Positions 44,701-58,912 of a stretch of 64,000 nt of DNA are shown piece by piece. The position numbers and the translations under genes are program-made. Each line of letters starts with the position of its first letter. Position 1 is the stretch's first letter. A model generated the notes under the pieces. It saw nothing but the letters and a program-made list of their open reading frames with translations, did no database searches and had not been told where the DNA came from. The stretch comes from Theodoxus fluviatilis (lineage: Eukaryota > Mollusca > Gastropoda > Cycloneritida > Neritidae): assembly GCA_034096865.1 (NCBI GenBank), contig JAWQFJ010000626.1:7501-71500 (forward strand), in the 5' to 3' direction.

Positions 44701-47700
44701 TTATTGCTGTGAAGGATAAAAGAATGTGGAATGAGAGTAGCGTGCAGTGGTTATTGCTGTGAAGGATAAAAGAATGTGGAATGAGAGTAGCGTGCAGTGG
44801 TTATTGCTGTGAAGGATAAAAGAATGTGGAATGAGAGTAGCGTGCAGTGGTTATTGCTGTGAAGGATAAAAGAATGTGGAATGAGAGTAGCGTGCAGTGG
44901 TTATTGCTGTGAAGGATAAAAGAATGTGGAATGAGAGTAGCGTGCAGTGGCTGTTGCTGTGAAGGATAAAAGAATGTGGAATGAGAGTAGCGTGCAGTGG
45001 CTGTTGCTGTGAAGGATAAAAGAATGTGGAATGAGAGTAGCGTGCAGTGGTTATTGCTGTGAAGGATAAAAGAATGTGGAATGAGAGTAGCGTGCAGTGG
45101 TTATTGCTGTGAAGGATAAAAGAATGTGGAATGAGAGTAGCGTGCAGTGGTTATTGCTGTGAAGGATAAAAGAATGTGGAATGAGAGTAGCGTGCAGTGG
45201 CTGTTGCTGTGAAGGATAAAAGAATGTGGAATGAGAGTAGCGTGCAGTGGTTGTTGCTGTGAAGGATAAAAGAATGTGGAATGAGAGTAGCGTGCAGTGG
45301 CTGTTGCTGTGAAGGATAAAAGAATGTGGAATGAGAGTAGCGTGCAGTGGCTGTTGCTGTGAAGGATAAAAGAATGTGGAATGAGAGTAGCGTGCAGTGG
45401 CTGTTGCTGTGAAGGATAAAAGAATGTGGAATGAGAGTAGCGTGCAGTGGCTGTTGCTGTGAAGGATAAAAGAATGTGGAATGAGAGTAGCGTGCAGTGG
45501 CTGTTGCTGTGAAGGATAAAAGAATGTGGAATGAGAGTAGCGTGCAGTGGCTGTTGCTGTGAAGGATAAAAGAATGTGGAATGAGAGTAGCGTGCAGTGG
45601 TGTACCTGTGAAGGATAAAAGAATGTGGAATGAGAGTAGCGTGCAGTGGCTGTTGCTGTGAAGGATAAAAGAATGTGGAATGAGAGTAGCGTGCAGTGGC
45701 TGTTGCTGTGAAGGATAAAAGAATGTGGAATGAGAGTAGCGTGCAGTGGCTGTTGCTGTGAAGGATAAAAGAATGTGGAATGAGAGTAGCGTGCAGTGGC
45801 TGTTGCTGTGAAGGATAAAAGAATGTGGAATGAGAGTAGCGTGCAGTGGCTGTTGCTGTGAAGGATAAAAGAATGTGGAATGAGAGTAGCGTGCAGTGGC
45901 TGTTGCTGTGAAGGATAAAAGAATGTGGAATGAGAGTAGCGTGCAGTGGTGTTGCTGTGAAGGATAAAAGAATGTGGAATGAGAGTAGCGTGCAGTGGCT
46001 GTTGCTGTGAAGGATAAAAGAATGTGGAATGAGAGTAGCGTGCAGTGGCTGTTGCTGTGAAGGATAAAAGAATGTGGAATGAGAGTAGCGTGCAGTGGCT
46101 GTTGCTGTGAAGGATAAAAGAATGTGGAATGAGAGTAGCGTGCAGTGGCTGTTGCTGTGAAGGATAAAAGAATGTGGAATGAGAGTAGCGTGCAGTGGCT
46201 GTTGCTGTGAAGGATAAAAGAATGTGGAATGAGAGTAGCGTGCAGTGGCTGTTGCTGTGAAGGATAAAAGAATGTGGAATGAGAGTAGCGTGCAGTGGCT
46301 GTTGCTGTGAAGGATAAAAGAATGTGGAATGAGAGTAGCGTGCAGTGGCTGTTGCTGTGAAGGATAAAAGAATGTGGAATGAGAGTAGCGTGCAGTGGCT
46401 GTTGCTGTGAAGGATAAAAGAATGTGGAATGAGAGTAGCGTGCAGTGGCTGTTGCTGTGAAGGATAAAAGAATGTGGAATGAGAGTAGCGTGCAGTGGCT
46501 GTTGCTGTGAAGGATAAAAGAATGTGGAATGAGAGTAGCGTGCAGTGGCTGTTGCTGTGAAGGATAAAAGAATGTGGAATGAGAGTAGCGTGCAGTGGCT
46601 GTTGCTGTGAAGGATAAAAGAATGTGGAATGAGAGTAGCGTGCAGTGGCTGTTGCTGTGAAGGATAAAAGAATGTGGAATGAGAGTAGCGTGCAGTGGCT
46701 GTTGCTGTGAAGGATAAAAGAATGTGGAATGAGAGTAGCGTGCAGTGGCTGTTGCTGTGAAGGATAAAAGAATGTGGAATGAGAGTAGCGTGCAGTGGCT
46801 GTTGCTGTGAAGGATAAAAGAATGTGGAATGAGAGTAGCGTGCAGTGGCTGTTGCTGTGAAGGATAAAAGAATGTGGAATGAGAGTAGCGTGCAGTGGCT
46901 GTTGCTGTGAAGGATAAAAGAATGTGGAATGAGAGTAGCGTGCAGTGGCTGTTGCTGTGAAGGATAAAAGAATGTGGAATGAGAGTAGCGTGCAGTGGCT
47001 GTTGCTGTGAAGGATAAAAGAATGTGGAATGAGAGTAGCGTGCAGTGGCTGTTGCTGTGAAGGATAAAAGAATGTGGAATGAGAGTAGCGTGCAGTGGCT
47101 GTTGCTGTGAAGGATAAAAGAATGTGGAATGAGAGTAGCGTGCAGTGGCTGTTGCTGTGAAGGATAAAAGAATGTGGAATGAGAGTAGCGTGCAGTGGCT
47201 GTTGCTGTGAAGGATAAAAGAATGTGGAATGAGAGTAGCGTGCAGTGGCTGTTGCTGTGAAGGATAAAAGAATGTGGAATGAGAGTAGCGTGCAGTGGCT
47301 GTTGCTGTGAAGGATAAAAGAATGTGGAATGAGAGTAGCGTGCAGTGGCTGTTGCTGTGAAGGATAAAAGAATGTGGAATGAGAGTAGCGTGCAGTGGCT
47401 GTTGCTGTGAAGGATAAAAGAATGTGGAATGAGAGTAGCGTGCAGTGGCTGTTGCTGTGAAGGATAAAAGAATGTGGAATGAGAGTAGCGTGCAGTGGCT
47501 GTTGCTGTGAAGGATAAAAGAATGTGGAATGAGAGTAGCGTGCAGTGGCTGTTGCTGTGAAGGATAAAAGAATGTGGAATGAGAGTAGCGTGCAGTGGCT
47601 GTTGCTGTGAAGGATAAAAGAATGTGGAATGAGAGTAGCGTGCAGTGGCTGTTGCTGTGAAGGATAAAAGAATGTGGAATGAGAGTAGCGTGCAGTGGCT

Positions 47701-50700
47701 GTTGCTGTGAAGGATAAAAGAATGTGGAATGAGAGTAGCGTGCAGTGGCTGTTGCTGTGAAGGATAAAAGAATGTGGAATGAGAGTAGCGTGCAGTGGCT
47801 GTTGCTGTGAAGGATAAAAGAATGTGGAATGAGAGTAGCGTGCAGTGGCTGTTGCTGTGAAGGATAAAAGAATGTGGAATGAGAGTAGCGTGCAGTGGCT
47901 GTTGCTGTGAAGGATAAAAGAATGTGGAATGAGAGTAGCGTGCAGTGGCTGTTGCTGTGAAGGATAAAAGAATGTGGAATGAGAGTAGCGTGCAGTGGCT
48001 GTTGCTGTGAAGGATAAAAGAATGTGGAATGAGAGTAGCGTGCAGTGGCTGTTGCTGTGAAGGATAAAAGAATGTGGAATGAGAGTAGCGTGCAGTGGCT
48101 GTTGCTGTGAAGGATAAAAGAATGTGGAATGAGAGTAGCGTGCAGTGGCTGTTGCTGTGAAGGATAAAAGAATGTGGAATGAGAGTAGCGTGCAGTGGCT
48201 GTTGCTGTGAAGGATAAAAGAATGTGGAATGAGAGTAGCGTGCAGTGGCTGTTGCTGTGAAGGATAAAAGAATGTGGAATGAGAGTAGCGTGCAGTGGCT
48301 GTTGCTGTGAAGGATAAAAGAATGTGGAATGAGAGTAGCGTGCAGTGGCTGTTGCTGTGAAGGATAAAAGAATGTGGAATGAGAGTAGCGTGCAGTGGCT
48401 GTTGCTGTGAAGGATAAAAGAATGTGGAATGAGAGTAGCGTGCAGTGGCTGTTGCTGTGAAGGATAAAAGAATGTGGAATGAGAGTAGCGTGCAGTGGCT
48501 GTTGCTGTGAAGGATAAAAGAATGTGGAATGAGAGTAGCGTGCAGTGGCTGTTGCTGTGAAGGATAAAAGAATGTGGAATGAGAGTAGCGTGCAGTGGCT
48601 GTTGCTGTGAAGGATAAAAGAATGTGGAATGAGAGTAGCGTGCAGTGGCTGTTGCTGTGAAGGATAAAAGAATGTGGAATGAGAGTAGCGTGCAGTGGCT
48701 GTTGCTGTGAAGGATAAAAGAATGTGGAATGAGAGTAGCGTGCAGTGGCTGTTGCTGTGAAGGATAAAAGAATGTGGAATGAGAGTAGCGTGCAGTGGCT
48801 GTTGCTGTGAAGGATAAAAGAATGTGGAATGAGAGTAGCGTGCAGTGGCTGTTGCTGTGAAGGATAAAAGAATGTGGAATGAGAGTAGCGTGCAGTGGCT
48901 GTTGCTGTGAAGGATAAAAGAATGTGGAATGAGAGTAGCGTGCAGTGGCTGTTGCTGTGAAGGATAAAAGAATGTGGAATGAGAGTAGCGTGCAGTGGCT
49001 GTTGCTGTGAAGGATAAAAGAATGTGGAATGAGAGTAGCGTGCAGTGGCTGTTGCTGTGAAGGATAAAAGAATGTGGAATGAGAGTAGCGTGCAGTGGCT
49101 GTTGCTGTGAAGGATAAAAGAATGTGGAATGAGAGTAGCGTGCAGTGGCTGTTGCTGTGAAGGATAAAAGAATGTGGAATGAGAGTAGCGTGCAGTGGCT
49201 GTTGCTGTGAAGGATAAAAGAATGTGGAATGAGAGTAGCGTGCAGTGGCTGTTGCTGTGAAGGATAAAAGAATGTGGAATGAGAGTAGCGTGCAGTGGCT
49301 GTTGCTGTGAAGGATAAAAGAATGTGGAATGAGAGTAGCGTGCAGTGGCTGTTGCTGTGAAGGATAAAAGAATGTGGAATGAGAGTAGCGTGCAGTGGCT
49401 GTTGCTGTGAAGGATAAAAGAATGTGGAATGAGAGTAGCGTGCAGTGGCTGTTGCTGTGAAGGATAAAAGAATGTGGAATGAGAGTAGCGTGCAGTGGCT
49501 GTTGCTGTGAAGGATAAAAGAATGTGGAATGAGAGTAGCGTGCAGTGGTTATTGCTGTGAAGGATAAAAGAATGTGGAATGAGAGTAGCGTGCAGTGGCT
49601 GTTGCTGTGAAGGATAAAAGAATGTGGAATGAGAGTAGCGTGCAGTGGCTGTTGCTGTGAAGGATAAAAGAATGTGGAATGAGAGTAGCGTGCAGTGGCT
49701 GTTGCTGTGAAGGATAAAAGAATGTGGAATGAGAGTAGCGTGCAGTGGTAGTTGCTGTGAAGGATAAAAGAATGTGGAATGAGAGTAGCGTGCAGTGGCT
49801 GTTGCTGTGAAGGATAAAAGAATGTGGAATGAGAGTAGCGTGCAGTGGTTGTTGCTGTGAAGGATAAAAGAATGTGGAATGAGAGTAGCGTGCAGTGGTT
49901 GTTGCTGTGAAGGATAAAAGAATGTGGAATGAGAGTAGCGTGCAGTGGCTGTTGCTGTGAAGGATAAAAGAATGTGGAATGAGAGTAGCGTGCAGTGGCT
50001 ATTGCTGTGAAGGATAAAAGAATGTGGAATGAGAGTAGCGTGCAGTGGTTGTTGCTGTGAAGGATAAAAGAATGTGGAATGAGAGTAGCGTGCAGTGGTT
50101 GTTGCTGTGAAGGATAAAAGAATGTGGAATGAGAGTAGCGTGCAGTGGCTGTTGCTGTGAAGGATAGAATAATGTGGAATGAGAGTAGCGTGCAGTGGTT
50201 GTTGCTGTGAAGGATAAAAGAATGTGAAATGAGAGTAGCGTGCAGTGGTTGTTGCTGTGAAGGATAAAAGAATGTGGAATGAGAGTAGCGTGCAGTGGCT
50301 GTTGCTGTGAAGGATAAAAGAATGTGGAATGAGAGTAGCGTGCAGTGGCTATTGCTGTGAAGGATAAAAGAATGTGGAATGAGAGTAGCGTGCAGTGGTT
50401 GTTGCTGTGAAGGATAAAAGAATGTGGAATGAGAGTAGCGTGCAGTGGCTGTTGCTGTGAAGGATAAAAGAATGTGGAATGAGAGTAGCGTGCAGTGGTT
50501 GTTGCTGTGAAGGATAAAAGAATGTGGAATGAGAGTAGCGTGCAGTGGCTGTTGCTGTGAAGGATAAAAGAATGTGGAATGAGAGTAGCGTGCAGTGGCT
50601 GTTGCTGTGAAGGATAAAAGAATGTGGAATGAGAGTAGCGTGCAGTGGCTATTGCTTTGAAGGATAAAAGAATGTGGAATGAGAGTAGCGTGCAGTGGTT

Positions 50701-53700
50701 GTTGCTGTGAAGGATAAAAGAATGTGGAATGAGAGTAGCGTGCAGTGGCTGTTGCTGTGAAGGATAAAAGAATGTGGAATGAGAGTAGCGTGCAGTGGTT
50801 GTTGCTGTGAAGGATAAAAGAATGTGGAATGAGAGTAGCGTGCAGTGGCTGTTGCTGTGAAGGATAAAAGAATGTGGAATGAGAGTAGCGTGCAGTGGTT
50901 ATTGCTGTGAAGGATAAAAGAATGTGGAATGAGAGTAGCGTGCAGTGGTTGTTGCTGTGAAGGATAAAATAATGTGGAATGAGAGTAGCGTGCAGTGGCT
51001 GTTGCTGTGAAGGATAAAAGAATGTGGAATGAGAGTAGCGTGCAGTGGTTGTTGCTGTGAAGGATAAAAGAATGTGGAATGAGAGTAGCGTGCAGTGGCT
51101 GTTGCTGTGAAGGATAAAATAATGTGGAATGAGAGTAGCGTGCAGTGGCTGTTGCTGTGAAGGATAAAAGAATGTGGAATGAGAGTAGCGTGCAGTGGTT
51201 ATTGCTGTGAAGGATAAAAGAATGTGGAATGAGAGTAGCGTGCAGTGGCTGTTGCTGTGAAGGATAAAAGAATGTGGAATGAGAGTAGCGTGCAGTGGCT
51301 GTTGCTGTGAAGGATAAAAGAATGTGGAATGAGAGTAGCGTGCAGTGGTTGTTGCTGTGAAGGATAAAAGAATGTGGAATGAGAGTAGCGTGCAGTGGCT
51401 GTTGCTGTGAAGGATAAAAGAATGTGGAATGAGAGTAGCGTGCAGTGGCTGTTGCTGTGAAGGATAAAAGAATGTGGAATGAGAGTAGCGTGCAGTGGTT
51501 GTTGCTGTGAAGGATAAAAGAATGTGGAATGAGAGTAGCGTGCAGTGGCTGTTGCTGTGAAGGATAAAAGAATGTGGAATGAGAGTAGCGTGCAGTGGCT
51601 GTTGCTGTGAAGGATAAAATAATGTGGAATGAGAGTAGCGTGCAGTGGCTGTTGCTGTGAAGGATAAAATAATGTGGAATGAGAGTAGCGTGCAGTGGCT
51701 GTTGCTGTGAAGGATAAAAGAATGTGGAATGAGAGTAGCGTGCAGTGGCTGTTGCTGTGAAGGATAAAAGAATGTGGAATGAGAGTAGCGTGCAGTGGTT
51801 GTTGCTGTGAAGGATAAAAGAATGTGGAATGAGAGTAGCGTGCAGTGGTTATTGCTGTGAAGGATAAAAGAATGTGGAATGAGAGTAGCGTGCAGTGGCT
51901 GTTGCTGTGAAGGATAAAAGAATGTGGAATGAGAGTAGCGTGCAGTGGCTGTTGCTGTGAAGGATAAAAGAATGTGGAATGAGAGTAGCGTGCAGTGGCT
52001 GTTGCTGTGAAGGATAAAAGAATGTGGAATGAGAGTAGCGTGCAGTGGTTATTGCTGTGAAGGATAAAAGAATGTGGAATGAGAGTAGCGTGCAGTGGCT
52101 GTTGCTGTGAAGGATAAAAGAATGTGGAATGAGAGTAGCGTGCAGTGGCTGTTGCTGTGAAGGATAAAAGAATGTGGAATGAGAGTAGCGTGCAGTGGCT
52201 GTTGCTGTGAAGGATAAAAGAATGTGGAATGAGAGTAGCGTGCAGTGGCTGTTGCTGTGAAGGATAAAAGAATGTGGAATGAGAGTAGCGTGCAGTGGCT
52301 GTTGCTGTGAAGGATAAAAGAATGTGGAATGAGAGTAGCGTGCAGTGGTTATTGCTGTGAAGGATAAAAGAATGTGGAATGAGAGTAGCGTGCAGTGGTT
52401 GTTGCTGTGAAGGATAAAAGAATGTGGAATGAGAGTAGCGTGCAGTGGCTGTTGCTGTGAAGGATAAAAGAATGTGGAATGAGAGTAGCGTGCAGTGGCT
52501 GTTGCTGTGAAGGATAAAAGAATGTGGAATGAGAGTAGCGTGCAGTGGTTATTGCTGTGAAGGATAAAAGAATGTGGAATGAGAGTAGCGTGCAGTGGCT
52601 GTTGCTGTGAAGGATAAAAGAATGTGGAATGAGGGTAGCGTGCAGTGGCTATTGCTGTGAAGGATAAAAGAATGTGGAATGAGAGTAGCGTGCAGTGGCT
52701 GTTGCTGTGAAGGATAAAAGAATGTGGAATGAGAGTAGCGTGCAGTGGTTATTGCTGTGAAGGATAAAAGAATGTGGAATGAGAGTAGCGTGCAGTGGCT
52801 GTTGCTTTGAAGGATAAAAGAATGTGGAATGAGAGTAGCGTGCAGTGGCTGTTGCTGTGAAGGATAAAAGAATGTGGAATGAGAGTAGCGTGCAGTGGTT
52901 ATTGCTGTGAAGGATAAAAGAATGTGGAATGAGAGTAGCGTGCAGTGTCTGTTGCTTTGAAGGATAAAAGAATGTGGAATGAGAGTAGCGTGCAGTGGCT
53001 GTTGCTGTGAAGGATAAAAGAATGTGGAATGAGAGTAGCGTGCAGTGGTTATTGCTGTGAAGGATAAAAGAATGTGGAATGAGAGTAGCGTGCAGTGGTT
53101 ATTGCTGTGAAGGATAAAAGAATGTGGAATGAGAGTAGCGTGCAGTGGCTGTTGCTGTGAAGGATAAAAGAATGTGGAATGAGAGTAGCGTGCAGTGGTT
53201 ATTGCTGTGAAGGATAAAAGAATGTGGAATGAGAGTAGCGTGCAGTGGCTGTTGCTGTGAAGGATAAAAGAATGTGGAATGAGAGTAGCGTGCAGTGGCT
53301 GTTGCTGTGAAGGATAAAAGAATGTGGAATGAGAGTAGCGTGCAGTGGCTGTTGCTGTGAAGGATAAAAGAATGTGGAATGAGAGTAGCGTGCAGTGGTT
53401 ATTGCTGTGAAGGATAAAAGAATGTGGAATGAGAGTAGCGTGCAGTGGCTGTTGCTGTGAAGGATAAAAGAATGTGGAATGAGAGTAGCGTGCAGTGGTT
53501 ATTGCTGTGAAGGATAAAAGAATGTGGAATGAGAGTAGCGTGCAGTGGCTGTTGCTGTGAAGGATAAAAGAATGTGGAATGAGAGTAGCGTGCAGTGGTT
53601 ATTGCTGTGAAGGATAAAAGAATGTGGAATGAGAGTAGCGTGCAGTGGCTGTTGCTGTGAAGGATAAAAGAATGTGGAATGAGAGTAGCGTGCAGTGGCT

Positions 53701-56700
53701 GTTGCTGTGAAGGATAAAAGAATGTGGAATGAGAGTAGCGTGCAGTGGTTATTGCTGTGAAGAATAAAAGAATGTGGAATGAGAGTAGCGTGCAGTGGCT
53801 GTTGCTGTGAAGGATAAAAGAATGTGGAATGAGAGTAGCGTGCAGTGGCTGTTGCTGTGAAGGATAAAAGAATGTGGAATGAGAGTAGCGTGCAGTGGTT
53901 ATTGCTGTGAAGGATAAAAGAATGTGGAATGAGAGTAGCGTGCAGTGGTTATTGCTGTGAAGGATAAAAGAATGTGGAATGAGAGTAGCGTGCAGTGGCT
54001 GTTGCTGTGAAGGATAAAAGAATGTGGAATGAGAGTAGCGTGCAGTGGCTGTTGCTGTGAAGGATAAAAGAATGTGGAATGAGAGTAGCGTGCAGTGGCT
54101 GTTGCTGTGAAGGATGAAAGAATGTGGAATGAGAGTAGCGTGCAGTGGTTATTGCTGTGAAGGATAAAAGAATGTGGAATGAGAGTAGCGTGCAGTGGCT
54201 GTTGCTGTGAAGGATAAAAGAATGTGGAATGAGAGTAGCGTGCAGTGGCTGTTGCTGTGAAGGATGAAAGAATGTGGAATGAGAGTAGCGTGCAGTGGTT
54301 GTTGCTGTGAAGGATAAAAGAATGTGGAATGAGAGTAGCGTGCAGTGGCTGTTGCTGTGAAGGATGAAAGAATGTGGAATGAGAGTAGCGTTCAGTGGCT
54401 GTTGCTGTGAAGGATGAAAGAATGTGGAATGAGAGTAGCGTGCAGTGGTTATTGCTGTGAAGGATAAAAGAATGTGGAATGAGAGTAGCGTGCAGTGGCT
54501 GTTGCTGTGAAGGATAAAAGAATGTGGAATGAGGGTAGCGTGCAGTGGCTATTGCTGTGAAGGATAAAAGAATGTGGAATGAGAGTAGCGTGCAGTGGCT
54601 GTTGCTGTGAAGGATAAAAGAATGTGGAATGAGAGTAGCGTGCAGTGGTTATTGCTGTGAAGGATAAAAGAATGTGGAATGAGAGTAGCGTGCAGTGGCT
54701 GTTGCTTTGAAGGATAAAAGAATGTGGAATGAGAGTAGCGTGCAGTGGCTGTTGCTGTGAAGGATAAAAGAATGTGGAATGAGAGTAGCGTGCAGTGGTT
54801 ATTGCTGTGAAGGATAAAAGAATGTGGAATGAGAGTAGCGTGCAGTGTCTGTTGCTGTGAAGGATAAAAGAATGTGGAATGAGAGTAGCGTGCAGTGGCT
54901 GTTGCTGTGAAGGATAAAAGAATGTGGAATGAGAGTAGCGTGCAGTGGCTGTTGCTGTGAAGGATAAAAGAATGTGGAATGAGAGTAGCGTGCAGTGGTG
55001 TTGGGGTGAAGGATAAAAGAATGTGGAATGAGAGTAGCGTGCAGTGGCTGTTGCTGTGAAGGATAAAAGAATGTGGAATGAGAGTAGCGTGCAGTGGTTA
55101 TTGCTGTGAAGGATAAAAGAATGTGGAATGAGAGTAGCGTGCAGTGGCTGTTGCTGTGAAGGATAAAAGAATGTGGAATGAGAGTAGCGTGCAGTGGCTG
55201 TTGCTGTGAAGGATAAAAGAATGTGGAATGAGAGTAGCGTGCAGTGGCTGTTGCTGTGAAGGATAAAAGAATGTGGAATGAGAGTAGCGTGCAGTGGTGT
55301 TGCTGTGAAGGATAAAAGAATGTGGAATGAGAGTAGCGTGCAGTGGCTGTTGCTGTGAAGGATAAAAGAATGTGGAATGAGAGTAGCGTGCAGTGGCTGT
55401 TGCTGTGAAGGATAAAAGAATGTGGAATGAGAGTAGCGTGCAGTGGCTGTTGCTGTGAAGGATAAAAGAATGTGGAATGAGAGTAGCGTGCAGTGGCTGT
55501 TGCTGTGAAGGATAAAAGAATGTGGAATGAGAGTAGCGTGCAGTGGCTGTTGCTGTGAAGGATAAAAGAATGTGGAATGAGAGTAGCGTGCAGTGGCTGT
55601 TGCTGTGAAGGATAAAAGAATGTGGAATGAGAGTAGCGTGCAGTGGTTGTTGCTGTGAAGGATAAAAGAATGTGGAATGAGAGTAGCGTGCAGTGGCTGT
55701 TGCTGTGAAGGATAAAAGAATGTGGAATGAGAGTAGCGTGCAGTGGCTGTTGCTGTGAAGGATAAAAGAATGTGGAATGAGAGTAGCGTGCAGTGGTTAT
55801 TGCTGTGAAGGATAAAAGAATGTGGAATGAGAGTAGCGTGCAGTGGCTGTTGCTGTGAAGGATAAAAGAATGTGGAATGAGAGTAGCGTGCAGTGGCTGT
55901 TGCTGTGAAGGATAAAAGAATGTGGAATGAGAGTAGCGTGCAGTGGCTGTTGCTGTGAAGGATAAAAGAATGTGGAATGAGAGTAGCGTGCAGTGGCTGT
56001 TGCTGTGAAGGATAAAAGAATGTGGAATGAGAGTAGCGTGCAGTGGCTGTTGCTGTGAAGGATAAAAGAATGTGGAATGAGAGTAGCGTGCAGTGGCTGT
56101 TGCTGTGAAGGATAAAAGAATGTGGAATGAGAGTAGCGTGCAGTGGCTGTTGCTGTGAAGGATAAAAGAATGTGGAATGAGAGTAGCGTGCAGTGGCTGT
56201 TGCTGTGAAGGATAAAAGAATGTGGAATGAGAGTAGCGTGCAGTGGCTGTTGCTGTGAAGGATAAAAGAATGTGGAATGAGAGTAGCGTGCAGTGGCTGT
56301 TGCTGTGAAGGATAAAAGAATGTGGAATGAGAGTAGCGTGCAGTGGCTGTTGCTGTGAAGGATAAAAGAATGTGGAATGAGAGTAGCGTGCAGTGGCTGT
56401 TGCTGTGAAGGATAAAAGAATGTGGAATGAGAGTAGCGTGCAGTGGGTGTTGCTGTGAAGGATAAAAGAATGTGGAATGAGAGTAGCGTGCAGTGGCTGT
56501 TGCTGTGAAGGATAAAAGAATGTGGAATGAGAGTAGCGTGCAGTGGCTGTTGCTGTGAAGGATAAAAGAATGTGGAATGAGAGTAGCGTGCAGTGGCTGT
56601 TGCTGTGAAGGATAAAAGAATGTGGAATGAGAGTAGCGTGCAGTGGCTGTTGCTGTGAAGGATAAAAGAATGTGGAATGAGAGTAGCGTGCAGTGGCTGT

Positions 56701-58905
56701 TGCTGTGAAGGATAAAAGAATGTGGAATGAGAGTAGCGTGCAGTGGCTGTTGCTGTGAAGGATAAAAGAATGTGGAATGAGAGTAGCGTGCAGTGGCTGT
56801 TGCTGTGAAGGATAAAAGAATGTGGAATGAGAGTAGCGTGCAGTGGCTGTTGCTGTGAAGGATAAAAGAATGTGGAATGAGAGTAGCGTGCAGTGGCTGT
56901 TGCTGTGAAGGATAAAAGAATGTGGAATGAGAGTAGCGTGCAGTGGCTGTTGCTGTGAAGGATAAAAGAATGTGGAATGAGAGTAGCGTGCAGTGGCTGT
57001 TGCTGTGAAGGATAAAAGAATGTGGAATGAGAGTAGCGTGCAGTGGCTGTTGCTGTGAAGGATAAAAGAATGTGGAATGAGAGTAGCGTGCAGTGGCTGT
57101 TGCTGTGAAGGATAAAAGAATGTGGAATGAGAGTAGCGTGCAGTGGTTGTTGCTGTGAAGGATAAAAGAATGTGGAATGAGAGTAGCGTGCAGTGGCTGT
57201 TGCTGTGAAGGATAAAAGAATGTGGAATGAGAGTAGCGTGCAGTGGCTGTTGCTGTGAAGGATAAAAGAATGTGGAATGAGAGTAGCGTGCAGTGGCTGT
57301 TGCTGTGAAGGATAAAAGAATGTGGAATGAGAGTAGCGTGCAGTGGCTGTTGCTGTGAAGGATAAAAGAATGTGGAATGAGAGTAGCGTGCAGTGGTGTT
57401 GCTGTGAAGGATAAAAGAATGTGGAATGAGAGTAGCGTGCAGTGGCTGTTGCTGTGAAGGATAAAAGAATGTGGAATGAGAGTAGCGTGCAGTGGTTATT
57501 GCTGTGAAGGATAAAAGAATGTGGAATGAGAGTAGCGTGCAGTGGCTGTTGCTGTGAAGGATAAAAGAATGTGGAATGAGAGTAGCGTGCAGTGGTTATT
57601 GCTGTGAAGGATAAAAGAATGTGGAATGAGAGTAGCGTGCAGTGGTTATTGCTGTGAAGGATAAAAGAATGTGGAATGAGAGTAGCGTGCAGTGGTTATT
57701 GCTGTGAAGGATAAAAGAATGTGGAATGAGAGTAGCGTGCAGTGGTTATTGCTGTGAAGGATAAAAGAATGTGGAATGAGAGTAGCGTGCAGTGGTTATT
57801 GCTGTGAAGGATAAAAGAATGTGGAATGAGAGTAGCGTGCAGTGGTTATTGCTGTGAAGGATAAAAGAATGTGGAATGAGAGTAGCGTGCAGTGGTTATT
57901 GCTGTGAAGGATAAAAGAATGTGGAATGAGAGTAGCGTGCAGTGGTTATTGCTGTGAAGGATAAAAGAATGTGGAATGAGAGTAGCGTGCAGTGGTTATT
58001 GCTGTGAAGGATTAAAGAATGTGGAATGAGAGTAGCGTGCAGTGGTTATTGCTGTGAAGGATAAAAGAATGTGGAATGAGAGTAGCGTGCAGTGGTTATT
58101 GCTGTGAAGGATAAAAGAATGTGGAAGGAGAGTAGCGTGCAGTGGTTATTGCTGTGAAGGATAAAAGAATGTGGAATGAGAGTAGCGTGCAGTGGTTATT
58201 GCTGTGAAGGATAAAAGAATGTGGAATGAGAGTAGCGTGCAGTGGTTATTGCTGTGAAGGATAAAAGAATGTGGAAGGAGAGTAGCGTGCAGTGGCTGTT
58301 GCTGTGAAGGATAAAAGAATGTGGAATGAGAGTAGCGTGCAGTGGTTATTGCTGTGAAGGATAAAAGAATGTGGAATGAGAGTAGCGTGCAGTGGTTATT
58401 GCTGTGAAGGATAAAAGAATGTGGAATGAGAGTAGCGTGCAGTGGTTGTTGCTGTGAAGGATAAAAGAATGTGGAATGAGAGTAGCGTGCAGTGGCTGTT
58501 GCTGTGAAGGATAAAAGAATGTGGAATGAGAGTAGCGTGCAGTGGTTATTGCTGTGAAGGATAAAAGAATGTGGAATGAGAGTAGCGTGCAGTGGTTGTT
58601 GCTGTGAAGGATAAAAGAATGTGGAATGAGAGTAGCGTGCAGTGGCTGTTGCTGTGAAGGATAAAATAATGTGGAATGAGAGTAGCGTGCAGTGGCTGTT
58701 GCTGTGAAGGATAAAATAATGTGGAATGAGAGTAGCGTGCAGTGGTTGTTGCTGTGAAGGATAAAAGAATGTGGAATGAGAGTAGCGTGCAGTGGCTGTT
58801 GCTGTGAAGGATAAAATAATGTGGAATGAGAGTAGCGTGCAGTGGCTGTTGCTGTGAAGGATAAAAGAATGTGGAATGAGAGTAGCGTGCAGTGGCTGTT
58901 GCTGT
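41797..58905. repeat. 17-kb satellite of ~340 units, 50-bp period (first three 54 bp)
   Basis: Starting directly at the acceptor of the Asp/Ala exon, the unit gagagtagcgtgcagtggc + tgttgctgtgaaggataaa repeats to 58905. The exon-proximal three or four units are 54 bp, end in ataaacataacattat and share tatgttt with the acceptor. All later ones are 50 bp with gaatgtgga. Variants at one site (ctgtt, ttatt, ttgtt, ctatt) form blocks. From about 45950 to 49540 nearly every unit is identical. A 10-N gap interrupts it, so the true length is unknown. It fills most of an 18.9-kb intron. Confidence 0.97.
43446..43455. other. Assembly gap (10 N) within the satellite
   Basis: Ten N in the middle of a repeat unit; array length is therefore a minimum or an estimate. 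Confidence 0.99.
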
Positions 58906-58912
58906 GGAATTT

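Noticed and set aside
41797..58905. CRISPR-like array
   Set aside because: There are no spacers; units are head-to-tail identical. The context is a eukaryotic intron.
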